Positions 54,209-64,000 of a stretch of DNA of 64,000 bases are shown here, one piece after another. The stretch covers positions 1-64,000 of the forward strand of contig JAUCBJ010008799.1 in NCBI GenBank assembly GCA_032718475.1, written 5' to 3'. The notes beneath the pieces are model-generated. The model had not been told where the DNA came from, searched no databases, and saw only the letters and a program-made list of their open reading frames with translations. The position numbers and the translations under genes are program-made. Source of the DNA: Nemertoderma westbladi (Eukaryota; Xenacoelomorpha; Nemertodermatida; Nemertodermatidae). Positions within the stretch are counted from its first letter, which is position 1. Every line of letters begins with the position of its first letter.

Positions 54209-55021
54209 ATCCACCGTCTGTGTGGCCAAACATCGCTCCAAGTTGTACGCCCACGCCCACCCACGCTAACAACTGTCCCCGCAACCGTAAACTCGTTGCA
54301 TCTATGCGATCATTACAGCCGGACGAGTTACCCCAGTTTCTGCAGGGGGATATTGTGACTTATGCATTAATTCGCTGAACAGCTGCTGATAAACTTAACT
54401 GTTTCCAAAATCTTATCGTCTATGAGTGCAATGATGCTGATGGATGTAATGGGAACAAAATGACGACTATATTGCAATCATCTGAACTTATCGGTTCGAC
54501 GCCAAAATTTATGATGAAGATAAAGACATCGCTGCAGTTCGAATGCTACAGTTATGGAGTCAGAATATCAGTTCCATTATGTGTTACTAATCGTATTATT
54601 CTTGCTTCGCGGTGGTCAATTATTGAAAATATTATTAGGTATAGGTACCTTTCTAACTGTGAGGCTTCTCACAAAGTCGAGATTCTACACGAACATTTGA
54701 CGTGTATGGCTCCAGTTTCTGTGGGAGATAAGCGCTGGGATCCTGAAACATTGGTTCAGCTTTCGAGTATTATGCCACTAGCCGTTGCTTATACCGTAAA
54801 CTTAGAGAAGATTTTAAACTGCCAGGAGTGCGAACTTTACAACAAATCACATCTTCCGTCTCACATGCTGATGACTCATGTTTTTATTTAGCGTTTTTAA
54901 CAAACTTCCAATCGAGCAACGTCGTTGTATAATTCTTCTCGATGAAATTTATGTTAAAGCTGCATTGAGATATGTAGGTGGAGAACTATTTGGAGAGGCT
55001 GCTAATTCCCCAGGACAATGA
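54209..55021 (+). pseudogene. P-element/THAP9-type transposase relic
   Basis: Frames 54013-54378 (from about 54209), 54460-54891 and a shifted short frame at 54891-55021 form one decayed coding region. The last part reads QRRCIILLDEIYVKAALRY followed by a G.A sequence, matching the first catalytic Asp block of P-element/THAP9 transposases (pattern LxDEVYVKxxLxYxGxxxxG, from memory of the family). The THAP zinc finger and the rest of the RNase H-like core are missing. A (ATT/ATC)n microsatellite (54154-54200) precedes it and a 38-bp tandem array follows. Confidence 0.5.
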
Positions 55022-55022
55022 T

Positions 55023-55345
55023 ATGCTAATGATATGTTTTTCAATTAAAGCAATCAAGTTGTGCTAATGATATGTTTTTCAATTAAAGCAATCAAGTTGT
55101 GCTAATGATATGTTTTTCAATTAAAGCAATCAAGTTGTGCTAATGATATGTTTTTCAATTAAAGCAATCAAGTTGTGCTAATGATATGTTTTTCAATTAA
55201 AGCAATCAAGTTGTGCTAATGATATGTTTTTCAATAAAAGCAATCAAGTTGTGCTAATGATGTTTTTCAATTAAAGCAATCAAGTTGTGCTAATGATATG
55301 TTTTTCAATAAAAGCAATCAAGTTGTGCTAATGATATGTTTTATT
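55023..55345 (+). repeat. 38-bp tandem array, eight full units plus a partial
   Basis: The unit runs from GCTAATGATATGTTTTTC to AATTAAAGCAATCAAGTTGT. Two units read AATAAA instead of AATTAAA, and the others still contain ATTAAA, the common poly(A) variant. The GTTGTG following each unit is GT-rich like a downstream element. One unit lacks 2 bp. The array starts at the truncated end of the P-element relic. Confidence 0.95.
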
Positions 55346-57680
55346 TATTGCCATACAGTAAAGTTAATTACGTTAAGTGTGAAGTTATCAGGCTATTAGT
55401 CGAGTCAATCTAGCAAAAAACCCATAAGTATTTCGCAATCAATCCGAACCACACATTTTCGATTCTATATTACCTTAGTAATGACCAAAAAAAAGTCAAT
55501 AAAATTTTATTTTGCGGATCATATGTTTATTCATGGAAATTCTGCGTAAATTTGCACATAAGACAAGCCAAACAAAAGGAACAGTAGGGAAAAGTAAGTA
55601 GCAAATGGTGATGTTCCAGAATAATTTAATTAATTTCACAATAAGCTGTGATTAAATGGGAAATTAGTAATATTTACACAGGCGTGTTACACATTAATTG
55701 CTATATCTCGGAAACTAGAAGTCGCATCGAATTTTTAAATATATCAAAAATTTCACGATATATTAAGCTAACTGTTGTAAAAAAATTATACAATTCCACT
55801 GCAAGACCAATAAGACCAATTTCAATTAATTATAATGCAGCAGATTAACAGACAAACTGTAATCAATGACATAAAGTTTAATTAAAGTTTCATAACGTAT
55901 GCAATGCATGCATCCTACGGAAGACGTATTTAGTGCATAGTTATCAGGTTTTGTGATGATGACACCACCACTAATAGTTATAGGTAGGTTATTACAGGTC
56001 GGCCGCCAAGTCAGAATCGTACCTGCACGTTGGCACGGCCTGTAATATAGTAGGCTATGTCTGTACCCCAACACAAAAGCGCATGGATTCCAGTCCATAA
56101 GATCAATGACAGGTATTGACAGAGAATTGGTTTTTTAAAATTAATATATTTTAGTCGTGGCATCGGCCCAAATTGTAATTAATATCAAAACTTACCTTAT
56201 GCCGATATAGTGATGTTACTAAAACATTAAATTACATTAATTTACCATGTCAATGCCTCAACGACATAATATAGCAAATTCTAAAGGCTCCCCACTAAAC
56301 ACAAGCGAAATTAATTTCAAAATAATACAATCTTTGAAAAATTTATACAATACCCAAGGCAATATTTTTGCGAACTAAACTATTTTGAATCTTTTCCTAC
56401 GATTGAATAATCAAGCTGACATCAGTCTGACACCTCTCGGTTCACTTAGAAAATTCTGTTTTTTATATTGCAATGAACATAATTAACGAATTAACTGCCT
56501 TTATCTTAGCTTTTCGAAGGCCATACGTAAATGTTACTTGGAAAATTTCTAAACTTTTGCCAGACTACATATGTTATCTGAATCTGGTTAGATTTCATCG
56601 AGGATTGGTCTAGTTAACGTTTAACTATTAGGATCTCCAGATCGACTGACACACAGGTTGTGATTGTGGTGCCCGTATGCTAAGTTTGCATTATATCGCG
56701 GCTCGCCCCACTGTAGCATTGTTATTCGGTATCATAGATTGTAGAGAAGGTCAATCCGATTAGAACAACTTGAAGGTTCGCGAATAATTTATCTGCGGTT
56801 CGGGTTATTTCGATATTAATTAGCACCTTTTTATAGATTGCATTATATTATTCGAAGTAGAAAATTAACATGCTGGTCTTCATTTCTATACGTACTGTGT
56901 ATTGCGTATAGACCCCATACATACATCTTTTTTATATTTCGAAAAATAGCCCCACACCACGAAAATTGCCATAGACTCAATGATATAAATACCAGCTGGT
57001 GCACATGAGGGCCTAGTAATGCTACTACTATTGAATGGATAGGCCCAAACTGCAGAGAAATATATTACTTGTCAAGTTTATTATTACTCACTCATTCTAT
57101 CCCCGACAGTAAGCAAACATCAACTGTTAGCTTGTAATGTATTACACCGTCAACTGAATATTCTGTTATATTTTATTATTGATTCTCAGTGAATCCTATG
57201 GGAATATCTATAAGGTTACTACTCACTGCTATGTTATGTGGGAGGCCAGCTGATTGGTTTTTAAGCACTGGGCCGTTCAAATGTTTTATAGGTTGGTAAT
57301 AATGAGGATATGCATGTGCCTACATAGCCTGCATGATTCGAGTCTGCTTATAATTTTCAGTCAACCGATTCCTCATTGGGTAATTCTATCCACCTCAATC
57401 TCAGAAATCCATTATCAGCCGGCAGTATCCTGCCCTGCAGTAGTTTGTGTGAATAATAAGAGATGCTTCAGGTTAGGACGTTAGGTAGGCCTACTACTAC
57501 CTTTCACCTTTTGATGGTGATCGCCTAAGTTTGCTTAGTTTCTTGGCTCACCCCACAACCACATACATTGATTAGATTTCTTGTGTTTTCTTTACTTATC
57601 AAAGCAATTTCCTTGGTAAAATAGAAAAACAGCTCGAGTTGCGCACCCTGCGAAGTGGTGCAAATATAAAATAGACGAGT
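55346..57680. other. No gene seen
   Basis: AT-rich, with an inverted GGCTCGCCCC block near 56700 belonging to the dispersed repeat family. No supported ORF. Confidence 0.45.
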
Positions 57681-57699
57681 ATGCCTACTAGTATCCTAT

Positions 57700-57900
57700 A
57701 CTACTACTACTACTACTATTACTATCGGCATGTTGCATTGCAGCCGCATTGTATATACAATATTATTATTATATTATTTTATTATTATTATATTATATTA
57801 TTATTATTATTATTATTATATTATTATATATTATGGCATTACTTATATTTTAAGAATGCTCAACCCCCTTGTCGACAAAATTGCGGCAAAACTATAATGA
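57700..57900 (-). mobile_element. LINE 3' tip interrupted by (ATT)n
   Basis: (TAC)n at 57701-57718, then GGCATGTTGCATTGCAGCCGCAT as in the 21454 copy. After a (TAT)n expansion at 57757-57838 the LINE resumes with AAGAATGCTCA...CTTGTCGACAAAATTGCG. The microsatellite grew inside the LINE tail. Confidence 0.75.
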
Positions 57901-58404
57901 TGATGTTTATATTTTAATTAAGGAGTACTTTTTCAGTGGTTTGAAATGTAAAGAAATCGGTAAACCCATAATACACGTTGTGGGGTCTTCGAGCAGCACG
58001 TGTTCAAATGTTCAATGACTGAGCAGCAACTAATTAACATATTTATGAGAGATTCATTGACCAGCTACAGACTGATCAATATTGTAACATATATTTTAGT
58101 TTAATGTTTGATTCAATTAAAGGCACAAATTAAAAAGGCTACAAATATATAGGGGTGAATAATTAAATTAATCACCCATTAAAAGGTAGCCAAATATAAG
58201 TTGCAATCTATATAAATTTTTAAATTTAGTAGTGTGTGTGTGTTGTGTATTGATTCTGTAAATTTCATGTTGAAATAGCATTCATTAATTTAATTTCTAT
58301 TTAATTATTCAGGCATACTAATACCCACTTTAAATTAGTTCGTGTGTGTTAAGTGTGTAAGATTTGATTGTTTCGGCACGAACCCATTAGGGCACAGAAA
58401 TTGA

Positions 58405-58470
58405 CGGATTCTTCTCGAATTTCGCAAACGTCGCGAATTTCGCAAACGTCGCGAATTTCGCAAACGTCGC
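58405..58470. repeat. 18-bp tandem repeat, three units
   Basis: GAATTTCGCAAACGTCGC repeated three times with a diverged end. Confidence 0.9.
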
Positions 58471-58802
58471 AAACTTCGGGAATTTTTTCTACAATTTTGA
58501 CTCCTTAAGCAAAAGGGTCCAGAATGAGTTTTTTAACCTTTATTTTTTTGTGATTTTGAGTGCTTTTTTATATTATTAGTAAATGTTCTAGAACCTTAGT
58601 AGATTTTTTATGGTATAATGCTAGTATTTTTTACTAGCTAGTAATTTTTGGAAATTATTTTGGTCATTAATATATTCTTCAACAGTTTAACCTGTCTCAG
58701 TGTCGAGTCAGCTCATTAGACTTTTTTTAAATTATAAATATCAATAATATTAATTAAATATCATGTTGCGAGTTATTTGATTTGTGATAGTTCTCCACGC
58801 AG

Positions 58803-58962
58803 CTGCGACTTTGGGGTGGGATTGTCACCAACCGTCCTTCCCCCCAGACGCAGTATCCCAAGCGCCTACCAATGTTTATAGCGGATCGGTTGATTATACG
58901 ATGATGTTCGTCGGAGATCAGGTGTGGAAGATGCGAAGCGATACTGGTGGTGTTTCTCAAGG
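58803..58962 (+). other. Possible isolated exon, faintly hemopexin-like
   Basis: Bounded by an acceptor-like GATAGTTCTCCACGCAG and a donor-like CAAG|GTAACC. The frame inside reads through and contains YTMMFVGDQVWKMRSDTGGVSQG, which recalls the FFxGDxYW...V..G.P pattern of hemopexin repeats. It is alone, with no neighbouring exons found, so the call is tentative. Confidence 0.25.
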
Positions 58963-58995
58963 TAACCCAATATAAATACTGGGGGAAGAAAACGA

Positions 58996-59601
58996 TTACA
59001 TGATGCCATCTACCCAGGGAGGGAGGCTTGAGCTTCTACGGAGCCACATTGCGGCGTTTCCTCGCCACAGACACACTGACAGGCGCTGGAATAGATGCCT
59101 GACGGCTTCTTTGGCAGGGATACTGCGACGGAGACTCTGCAGACGCCCAATCTCGGAGATGATTGAGGTGGAGTGGGAGTCCCAGGTGAAGCCCACGCCT
59201 GAGGATCGGCACTCATCGAGGTGGGCGGCTAGCTTACGTTCACGTGCAACGGTAAGGGCATAGCCTGGGGTGGACGCAGCGCAGTTAATGGTTCTAGATT
59301 GAAGCGTTGAGATCACCGTTACGTCCAGGGCCATGGGCTGTCCCCGTCTCCAGTTGTGGAGGAAGATATCCACCGGTCTGCTGCGGGAGCTAGGAATCAA
59401 CCCAGGGACTTCTTTCCGGGGCGCCAGAGCAGCAGATTGTGCAGCTTGGAAAATGGCATCCCGGAGGGAGTAGTGGCGAGCGATCCTGTCTGAGTCCCCA
59501 CCACAGCCAACGTGATGGTCCCCAAATGGGTCAGCAGGGAGGGAGCAAGAGGCACAGGGAGCCGAGCTAGAGGATAGTCGGACGCCTAACCAGTAACACA
59601 A
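58996..59601 (-). pseudogene. LINE C-terminus: CCHC motif and restriction-like endonuclease
   Basis: 201 codons. CASC...DHHVGC gives the CX2C...HX4C zinc site placed before the endonuclease in R2-type proteins. RPVDIFLHNW followed by MALDVTVIS fits the PD...(D/E)XK-like core. It ends WVDGIM. Confidence 0.65.
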
Positions 59602-61046
59602 GGAGAGTCTGTGCTCAGCGTCCAGGAAATGTAGACCAAGGGACTCAGAAGGAATGGCTGTAACCAGTCACCAGCATGGCCAAGAGAAGTGGATTGTACA
59701 AGGGCTCGGGATCTGTTGTCGGGGGCAGAGGACAGGAGCCGTTCGTAGGAGGAGATGTCAACTGAGTGGGATAGATTGCGTTGGGTGATGGGTGTTGGAA
59801 GGTCTTCCAAGGAGGTCCAATCTGGTTTATCGGCGTTCTCGGATAAGGAGGCTAGTGCAGAGGGGAGGTGGCGGTTACCTGGGGAGTGGCCTAGGATTCT
59901 AGTGACCAGGGTTTCTGACTGGGAGACAGAAGCAATGTATGCAGCCGGGGAATGGTTTATGGCTTTTCTAAGGCCCAGACCACCCATCGAGACAGGAAGG
60001 AAAGCTTTGTTGTACGACCAATCACTTAGGGAGCCCCCAACCAGATCAGAGATGGTATCCCACATGACAAGATCGAACTGTAGTGAGGATTCCTGAATCA
60101 TGGAGGGGGGACAGCAGCGGAGGGCAAAGACTACTTTGGGTAAAGAAAGGCATGATCAAAGGAGGGTAGATTCCATCTGGGAATCCTGAAGGTCAGGAAG
60201 GCGTTCAGTGATGGAGCGGACTTTGGCTACTCTTAGCATAATGGTCTCCTCGCAGTGTTGAGAGGATCCAATCGGGGAGCCAAGTAGGGTTAGACTGTTG
60301 GAGAGGATGGGAATGGAGGGTGGTAGTGGATTCGATTGAACTGAGGAGCCAGCGTGGATGAAGACTTGGGATTTGGCATTGTTGAGTTTAAGGTGTCTCA
60401 AGGGGCCTTCCTGTTCTAATATGGCTAAGGCTTTTGACAAGTCGTCTGGGGAACCAACCAGTGAACCATCATCTAAATACCATGCATTAATTATAAGAGA
60501 AGGGACGTTGGCCCGAATAGTCTTGGCCACTGGGTGTAAAGTTATGGCGAAAAGGAGGGGGCCCAAAGGATCACCTTGTTGGACGCCGGAGCAGCTGAAG
60601 ATTTGTTGGTCACCAAGCCAGAGTACAGCCTGGATACCGTAACATGCCTCCACCCATGCGGAAAGAGAGGGCAAGTGTTCCCTGACTTCAGCAAACATTT
60701 GTGAGCGGTCGATGGAATTAAAAGCGTTGCTGAAGTCGACAAGAAGAACCCACTTGCTGTCTGCTGGGATGGAGTGGTCTTCGAGGGTAGAGGAGACGGC
60801 TCGGACTATGGCCTCGCAGCCAATGGGGCTACCGACACCAACCTGGAGGGGGGTGAGGATGTTGGAAGCGTTCTGGTTAACAGTGGCTGCATGACATTTG
60901 GAGATTAGCCTCCTCAAGGTTTCCCCCACGGCGATGGGATGGAGACCACCACCTTTCTTCTTGCAGGGAATAGGGAGGCGCCACAGAGGTATGGGAGGAC
61001 CGAGGACGGGACCTGACCTGAGGACATACGGTTTGTAATGGCACAA
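59586..61046 (-). pseudogene. LINE reverse transcriptase (R2/HERO-like)
   Basis: Frame 60156-61046 has RT motifs in order: KGGGLHPIAVGETLRRL (motif 1/2), VDFSNAFNSIDR (first Asp), GVQQGDPLGPLLFAITL, and the catalytic WYLDDGSL. The same frame continues past a stop at 60156 into 59586-60101 (DLVMWDTISDLVGGSLSDW, LGLRKA), the thumb and linker. Nucleotide copying from a nicked target is its known role. This copy is dead. Confidence 0.75.
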
Positions 61047-61669
61047 TTAGCAGCAAGGGCCTGGTTGGCCTTGGCTGGCGATGGGGATGATATTGCTTCT
61101 TTCAGATGGTTGGGGCGGAGCTTTGAAGGGCCAGGGGCTGAGCCAGGGGGAAAAGACTTGATAGCCTTGGCAATGTCCTCTGGGCGGAAGGAGGCTGGTG
61201 GGGGTACTGGGCCAGTCGGAAGAAGAGGGGGGGGGGGGGGCCCTTGGGGGTGCTTCCCGAGCATGTCCTGGTATGTTTCTTCGGAGGCCTGTGTAAGTCC
61301 CTCAGAAACAAGGGCCTGTGCTGCCTTACGGTACATCCGCCGGCGCATGCCGGCGCATCCGTCGTCTACGTAGAAGCATCGTCGGATGGTCTCTATGACT
61401 GTCGGAGGAAACTCGTTTTCACACATAGCCGCTGTTTTCTTCAGCATGTCACTACATGCCACCAGCGAGTCCTTAGCGCCGAATATCCTAACATTCATGC
61501 GCATTACGTCCACATCCTTCAAAGTGAGTTGACTTATCTCCTGCGGAGTTAATGTTTTATCTGTCCATAATATACATAGACAATCTGAGTCTCTTGGTAG
61601 CGTTCGGACCTGGTGAAACATCGCTTTGATGTCGCATGTGAATGCTATCCGGTTTTCCCTGAACCTCAC
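60914..61669 (-). pseudogene. Chimeric open frame: BEL/Pao RT joined to LINE linker
   Basis: One open frame of 251 codons. Residues 1-112 are BEL/Pao RT (RIAFTCDIKAMFHQV, catalytic FYVDDGCAGM). From about residue 118 on it is the Pro-rich linker and RT beginning of the R2-like LINE (LPYLCGASLFPARRK). The join is near 61345, next to a short duplicated CCGGCGCAT. The in-frame fusion is probably chance, since both partners are broken elsewhere. Confidence 0.7.
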
Positions 61670-62219
61670 GCCCTAATCAACACGCCGATAAGTGTACTGT
61701 AGATGTTGGGCCCTGTATAAAGTTGACTGTTCAGGGATTCGCCCTGATACATAGCCACAGCATCATTCACTACCCGGATTTTACCACCTTTCCGGGCTTC
61801 TACCACATAGTGGGTTGGGAGATAATACGTTCGTCTACCCCCTTGCAGTTCATTCCGGGGTACCATTTCCACCAATCCATCTTCTAGATATCCTCTTATT
61901 ACATTATTGTATTTCTCCTTTATCTCGGGTAGGTCGTTTAACCGGCGTAGGATCCCTTTAAGCCTCCTAAGGGCCATGCTGGCATTATTCGCCATCGGTC
62001 TATCTGGGTCTTTCCACAGCATGGGCGAACACCAATGTCCGTCTTTGAACGTGGCCTGATCAAGGACGTCAATACAATATTGATCTTCCTCAGACGGGTT
62101 CTTGTCCTTTTAGCAAACTCTTGGGTCTCTAAGTTAAAGTACTTGGTCATTTCTTGCTGGGTTTTTTCAGTCTCTAGGAATAAATCCTCGTCCAGGTCCA
62201 TTGCTGAACAATAACCCAT
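61666..62219 (-). pseudogene. pol: BEL/Pao pol: RT N-terminal part
   Basis: Two frames (61938-62219 and 61666-62022) overlap through a frameshift. The second has LPTHYVVEARKGGKIRVVNDA, the usual start of BEL RT. It closes with a stop at 61666 just before the continuing RT frame 60914-61669. Confidence 0.75.
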
Positions 62220-62302
62220 GGATGTTGCATTCTCTTTAATCTGACATTTAGGAAGATATGTATAGGTGTCTGTAGTCTCCTCTTTGTGTATTCAGCTGAT
62301 TG

Positions 62303-63112
62303 TCAGAACTGCACTCGGAGATCGGTGTGTACCAGGGCGTTCTTGATCGTCAGTTTGACCGTCTCGTAACCCTTCATAACTCCTTCCATCTTGAGTTGCA
62401 CCTCCCCGGACTCTACTTCTCTATGGTCGGTGATAGTTTGTATGGGCCGTTTGCAAGGTTCGTATTCTAGGCCTAGTTGTTTGAGGAAATCCCGGTCGAT
62501 GATGGTTCCGTCCGACCCGTTGTCAAGGAACGCGAGCGTTGTCAAGGATTTCCCGACCCCTTGAATTCTTACTGGAATTACTTTGGCAAAGACCATGTAA
62601 CGGTGGTTTATAAGGTTGATCGTAGCCGAGATATTTCTCACATGTGATACATCGGTAGCGGTTTTAAACGGATTGGTTTCCCTCCGTTGAATCGTCCGGG
62701 TACCCTTAGAGATGTGATTCGTTTCTCCTCTCCTTTTGGATTCGATCCAGAACGGTAGGGTGGAAAAGTCGAAGTTCGCAGGGATGTGGAGGAGTGTGTG
62801 ATGGCGTAGGTCATTACAGACCGCGCAGCATGATGAGCAATCCCGAACATAGTGACCTGTTCCGAGACAACGGAAGCATCCTCGGTGTTTCATTATCGCC
62901 TCGAAGCGTTGAACGAGTTCGGCGAACTGGAACTTTCTGCAGAATTCCACCATGTGTTTCTCTCCACAGAAAAGACATAGAAGGGAGGTTGTGGTGCCTT
63001 CCCTTTCGGGTGCCCAATTCGCTAGATAACACGCCCATTCCTCGGCTGATGTCGGTTCCTCGTAGGCCTCATCGTCGGAATCCTCAGCCATAGTGGTGGC
63101 CATTGTACTCAC
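62303..63112 (-). CDS. gag: BEL/Pao Gag zinc knuckles and protease
   Basis: 269 codons. CLFCGEKHMVEFC, then the canonical CFRCLGTGHYVRDC and CAVCNDLRHH at about 45-115. Protease motif LAFLDNGSDGTIIDRDFL lies at about 193-210, with Asn after the catalytic Asp instead of Ser/Thr. The frame is in phase with 63308-63676 but separated from it by stops. Confidence 0.8.
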   Translation of the reverse strand: MSTMATTMAEDSDDEAYEEPTSAEEWACYLANWAPEREGTTTSLLCLFCGEKHMVEFCRKFQFAELVQRFEAIMKHRGCFRCLGTGHYVRDCSSCCAVCNDLRHHTLLHIPANFDFSTLPFWIESKRRGETNHISKGTRTIQRRETNPFKTATDVSHVRNISATINLINHRYMVFAKVIPVRIQGVGKSLTTLAFLDNGSDGTIIDRDFLKQLGLEYEPCKRPIQTITDHREVESGEVQLKMEGVMKGYETVKLTIKNALVHTDLRVQF

Positions 63113-63241
63113 TGGAGGGGGACGATCGGTTTTGGAGTGGGTGCCCTGCTACTGGAGTTGTTCTCTACCCCGTCTAACTTGGAGAGACTTTGTTTTTGTG
63201 AACAAGAATCGCTTGGGCCTCGGCACTTCGTTTACGCATTT

Positions 63242-63676
63242 CGGCCTTTGTTTTCATGTCTCGGCCTGTTGTTCGGCCTCTATTTTACGCATTTCGGCCT
63301 CTTGTTTTCATGTCTCGGCCTGTTGTTCAGCCTCTATTTTACGCATTTCGGCCTCTTGTTTTCGTGTCTCGGCCTGTTGTTCGGCCTCTATTTTACACAT
63401 TTCGGCCTCTTGTTTTCGTGTCTTGGCCTGTTGTTCGGCCTCTATTTTACGCATTTCGGCCTCCTGTTTATGTCTCTCCTCAGCTAATACATCCTGTTCA
63501 ATCTGTAGTTGGACGTATTCGTCTTCCATTCGGGCTTTAAGGGCCAGTGCCCTCTGTTCTCGTAGCTGATCTCGTAGTGGTTGACCCCCAAGAGAACTGT
63601 GCGCTGAACCAGATATCTCGCTCCTAGCGCTGGAGTGCTGGTGCCTCGAGGACCCAGTTCTTTTTCGCTGAACCAT
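63242..63676 (-). pseudogene. gag: BEL/Pao Gag coiled coil with 54-bp tandem repeats
   Basis: Starts MVQRKRTGSS at 63676 and runs into four to five 18-residue units (EAEMRKIEAEQQAETRKQ) at 63242-63470, a charged helix. The frame stops at TGA 63308 where the other units have CGA, a C-to-T change at a CpG. Confidence 0.8.
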
Positions 63677-63724
63677 GGTCCTGGTTCCAGAGGTCCGTAC
63701 CGATTCTGCGTCCGCCCTTTCGGT

Positions 63725-63991
63725 TTATTTATAATACTGTTCTTCGTAGCCTCTTACGAGGCTGAGGGTCCTCCGATGTTGTTTGGGGAACTCGTCCAAA
63801 TGTGCGACGTGTTCTTCGAGTCTGGGGTAGTTTCCCAGATCGGTGGCGGGGATGAGTTCTTGATATGCCTGTATCATCCTCTCATATCGTTGTAAGATAC
63901 TTCGGATATTCTGTAATTGAGTCTGTATATCGCTGAGTGGGGTCTCGGCTCCTTTTAGTTGTTTCTCGATGTGATGATATGCTCGAGTCAC
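63725..63991 (-). pseudogene. gag: BEL/Pao Gag N-terminal fragment
   Basis: 88 codons up to TAA 63725, in phase with 63308-63676. Helical, Gln/Glu-rich (LSDIQTQLQNIRSILQRYER), typical of BEL Gag start regions. Continues beyond the window edge. Confidence 0.6.
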
Positions 63992-64000
63992 CCCGCCTTT

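Larger units (their letters stand above)
58990..61345 (-). mobile_element. R2/HERO-like LINE (restriction-like endonuclease type), 5'-truncated
   Basis: Minus strand, pieces in order: N-terminal linker to RT (in 60914-61345), RT 60156-61046, thumb region 59586-60101, C-terminal 58996-59601. There are two frameshifts (near 60950-61040 and 59590) and a stop near 60156. It starts abruptly inside BEL/Pao pol at about 61345 and ends near 58980 without a poly(A) run. Confidence 0.75.
61345..64000 (-). mobile_element. Second BEL/Pao element, 5' half, truncated by the LINE and window edge
   Basis: Minus-strand order: Gag coiled coil, tandem repeat region, zinc knuckles, protease, RT up to the catalytic motif. 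Integrase and 3' LTR are absent to the left of the LINE, so the LINE junction is also a deletion or template-switch point. Family differs from the giant element. Confidence 0.8.

Noticed and set aside
55023-55345. CRISPR-like regular repeats
   Set aside because: The units are directly tandem with no spacers, and the genome is animal.
57254-57484. Short + ORF of 76 codons
   Set aside because: No recognisable motif; length within chance for this composition.

Overview
This looks like nuclear DNA of an animal, most likely a marine invertebrate. The reasons are the density and mix of retroelements (BEL/Pao, Ty3/Gypsy, two kinds of restriction-like-endonuclease LINE, an (AGT)n-tailed LINE family, a P-element relic, a Harbinger-like MITE), spliced genes with GT/AG introns, and the recurring TAGGCCTA string. 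I cannot name the species. Almost everything here is mobile DNA. I can support two host genes.

Layout. 1-3815: the 5' part (LTR, about 3 kb leader, start of gag) of a BEL/Pao element on the minus strand, cut by a LINE 3' end at about 203. 4451-14230: an old minus-strand LINE split by a complete 8.2 kb LTR element (4507-12708; TGT...ACA ends; 5-bp target duplication ATGCG). That element carries a Gag-like ORF region but no pol, plus an array of short hairpin repeats, and its 5' LTR was itself hit by a truncated LINE with a 17-bp duplication. 15.8-23.1 kb: a MITE, a tRNA-like element and LINE fragments, one nested in another with a 13-bp duplication. 24420-25121: an intact small gene for a secreted, probably GPI-anchored, Ly6/uPAR-like protein. 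26.7-28.7 kb: a decayed Gypsy pol between 80-bp direct repeats.

30937-53162 (minus): an ABCC/MRP4-like transporter gene with an open two-exon reading frame. A short first exon (52980-53162) is separated from one 3.6 kb exon (30937-34578) by an 18.4 kb intron. Most of that intron is a giant BEL/Pao-type element (34897-52431, about 17.5 kb) on the same strand. It has 329-bp terminal repeats that differ at one base, a 3 kb leader, gag-pol, a 1.6 kb spacer and then a third long reading region (ORF3, 35303-39552, about 1,400 codons) just upstream of the 3' LTR, where env would sit. ORF3 has no signal peptide or membrane segment that I can see. Instead it has a cluster of three CCHC-type zinc knuckles and a basic tail, and I do not recognise the family. 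This is the best candidate for an undescribed system.

53.2-64 kb: a P-element transposase relic followed by tandem 38-bp repeats that each carry a poly(A) hexamer, a possible isolated exon, a LINE with an R2/HERO-like RT and restriction-like endonuclease, and a second BEL/Pao element (61.35-64 kb, runs off the window). The last two are joined in one open frame. Most retroelement frames are broken by stops or frameshifts, and these are listed by position.
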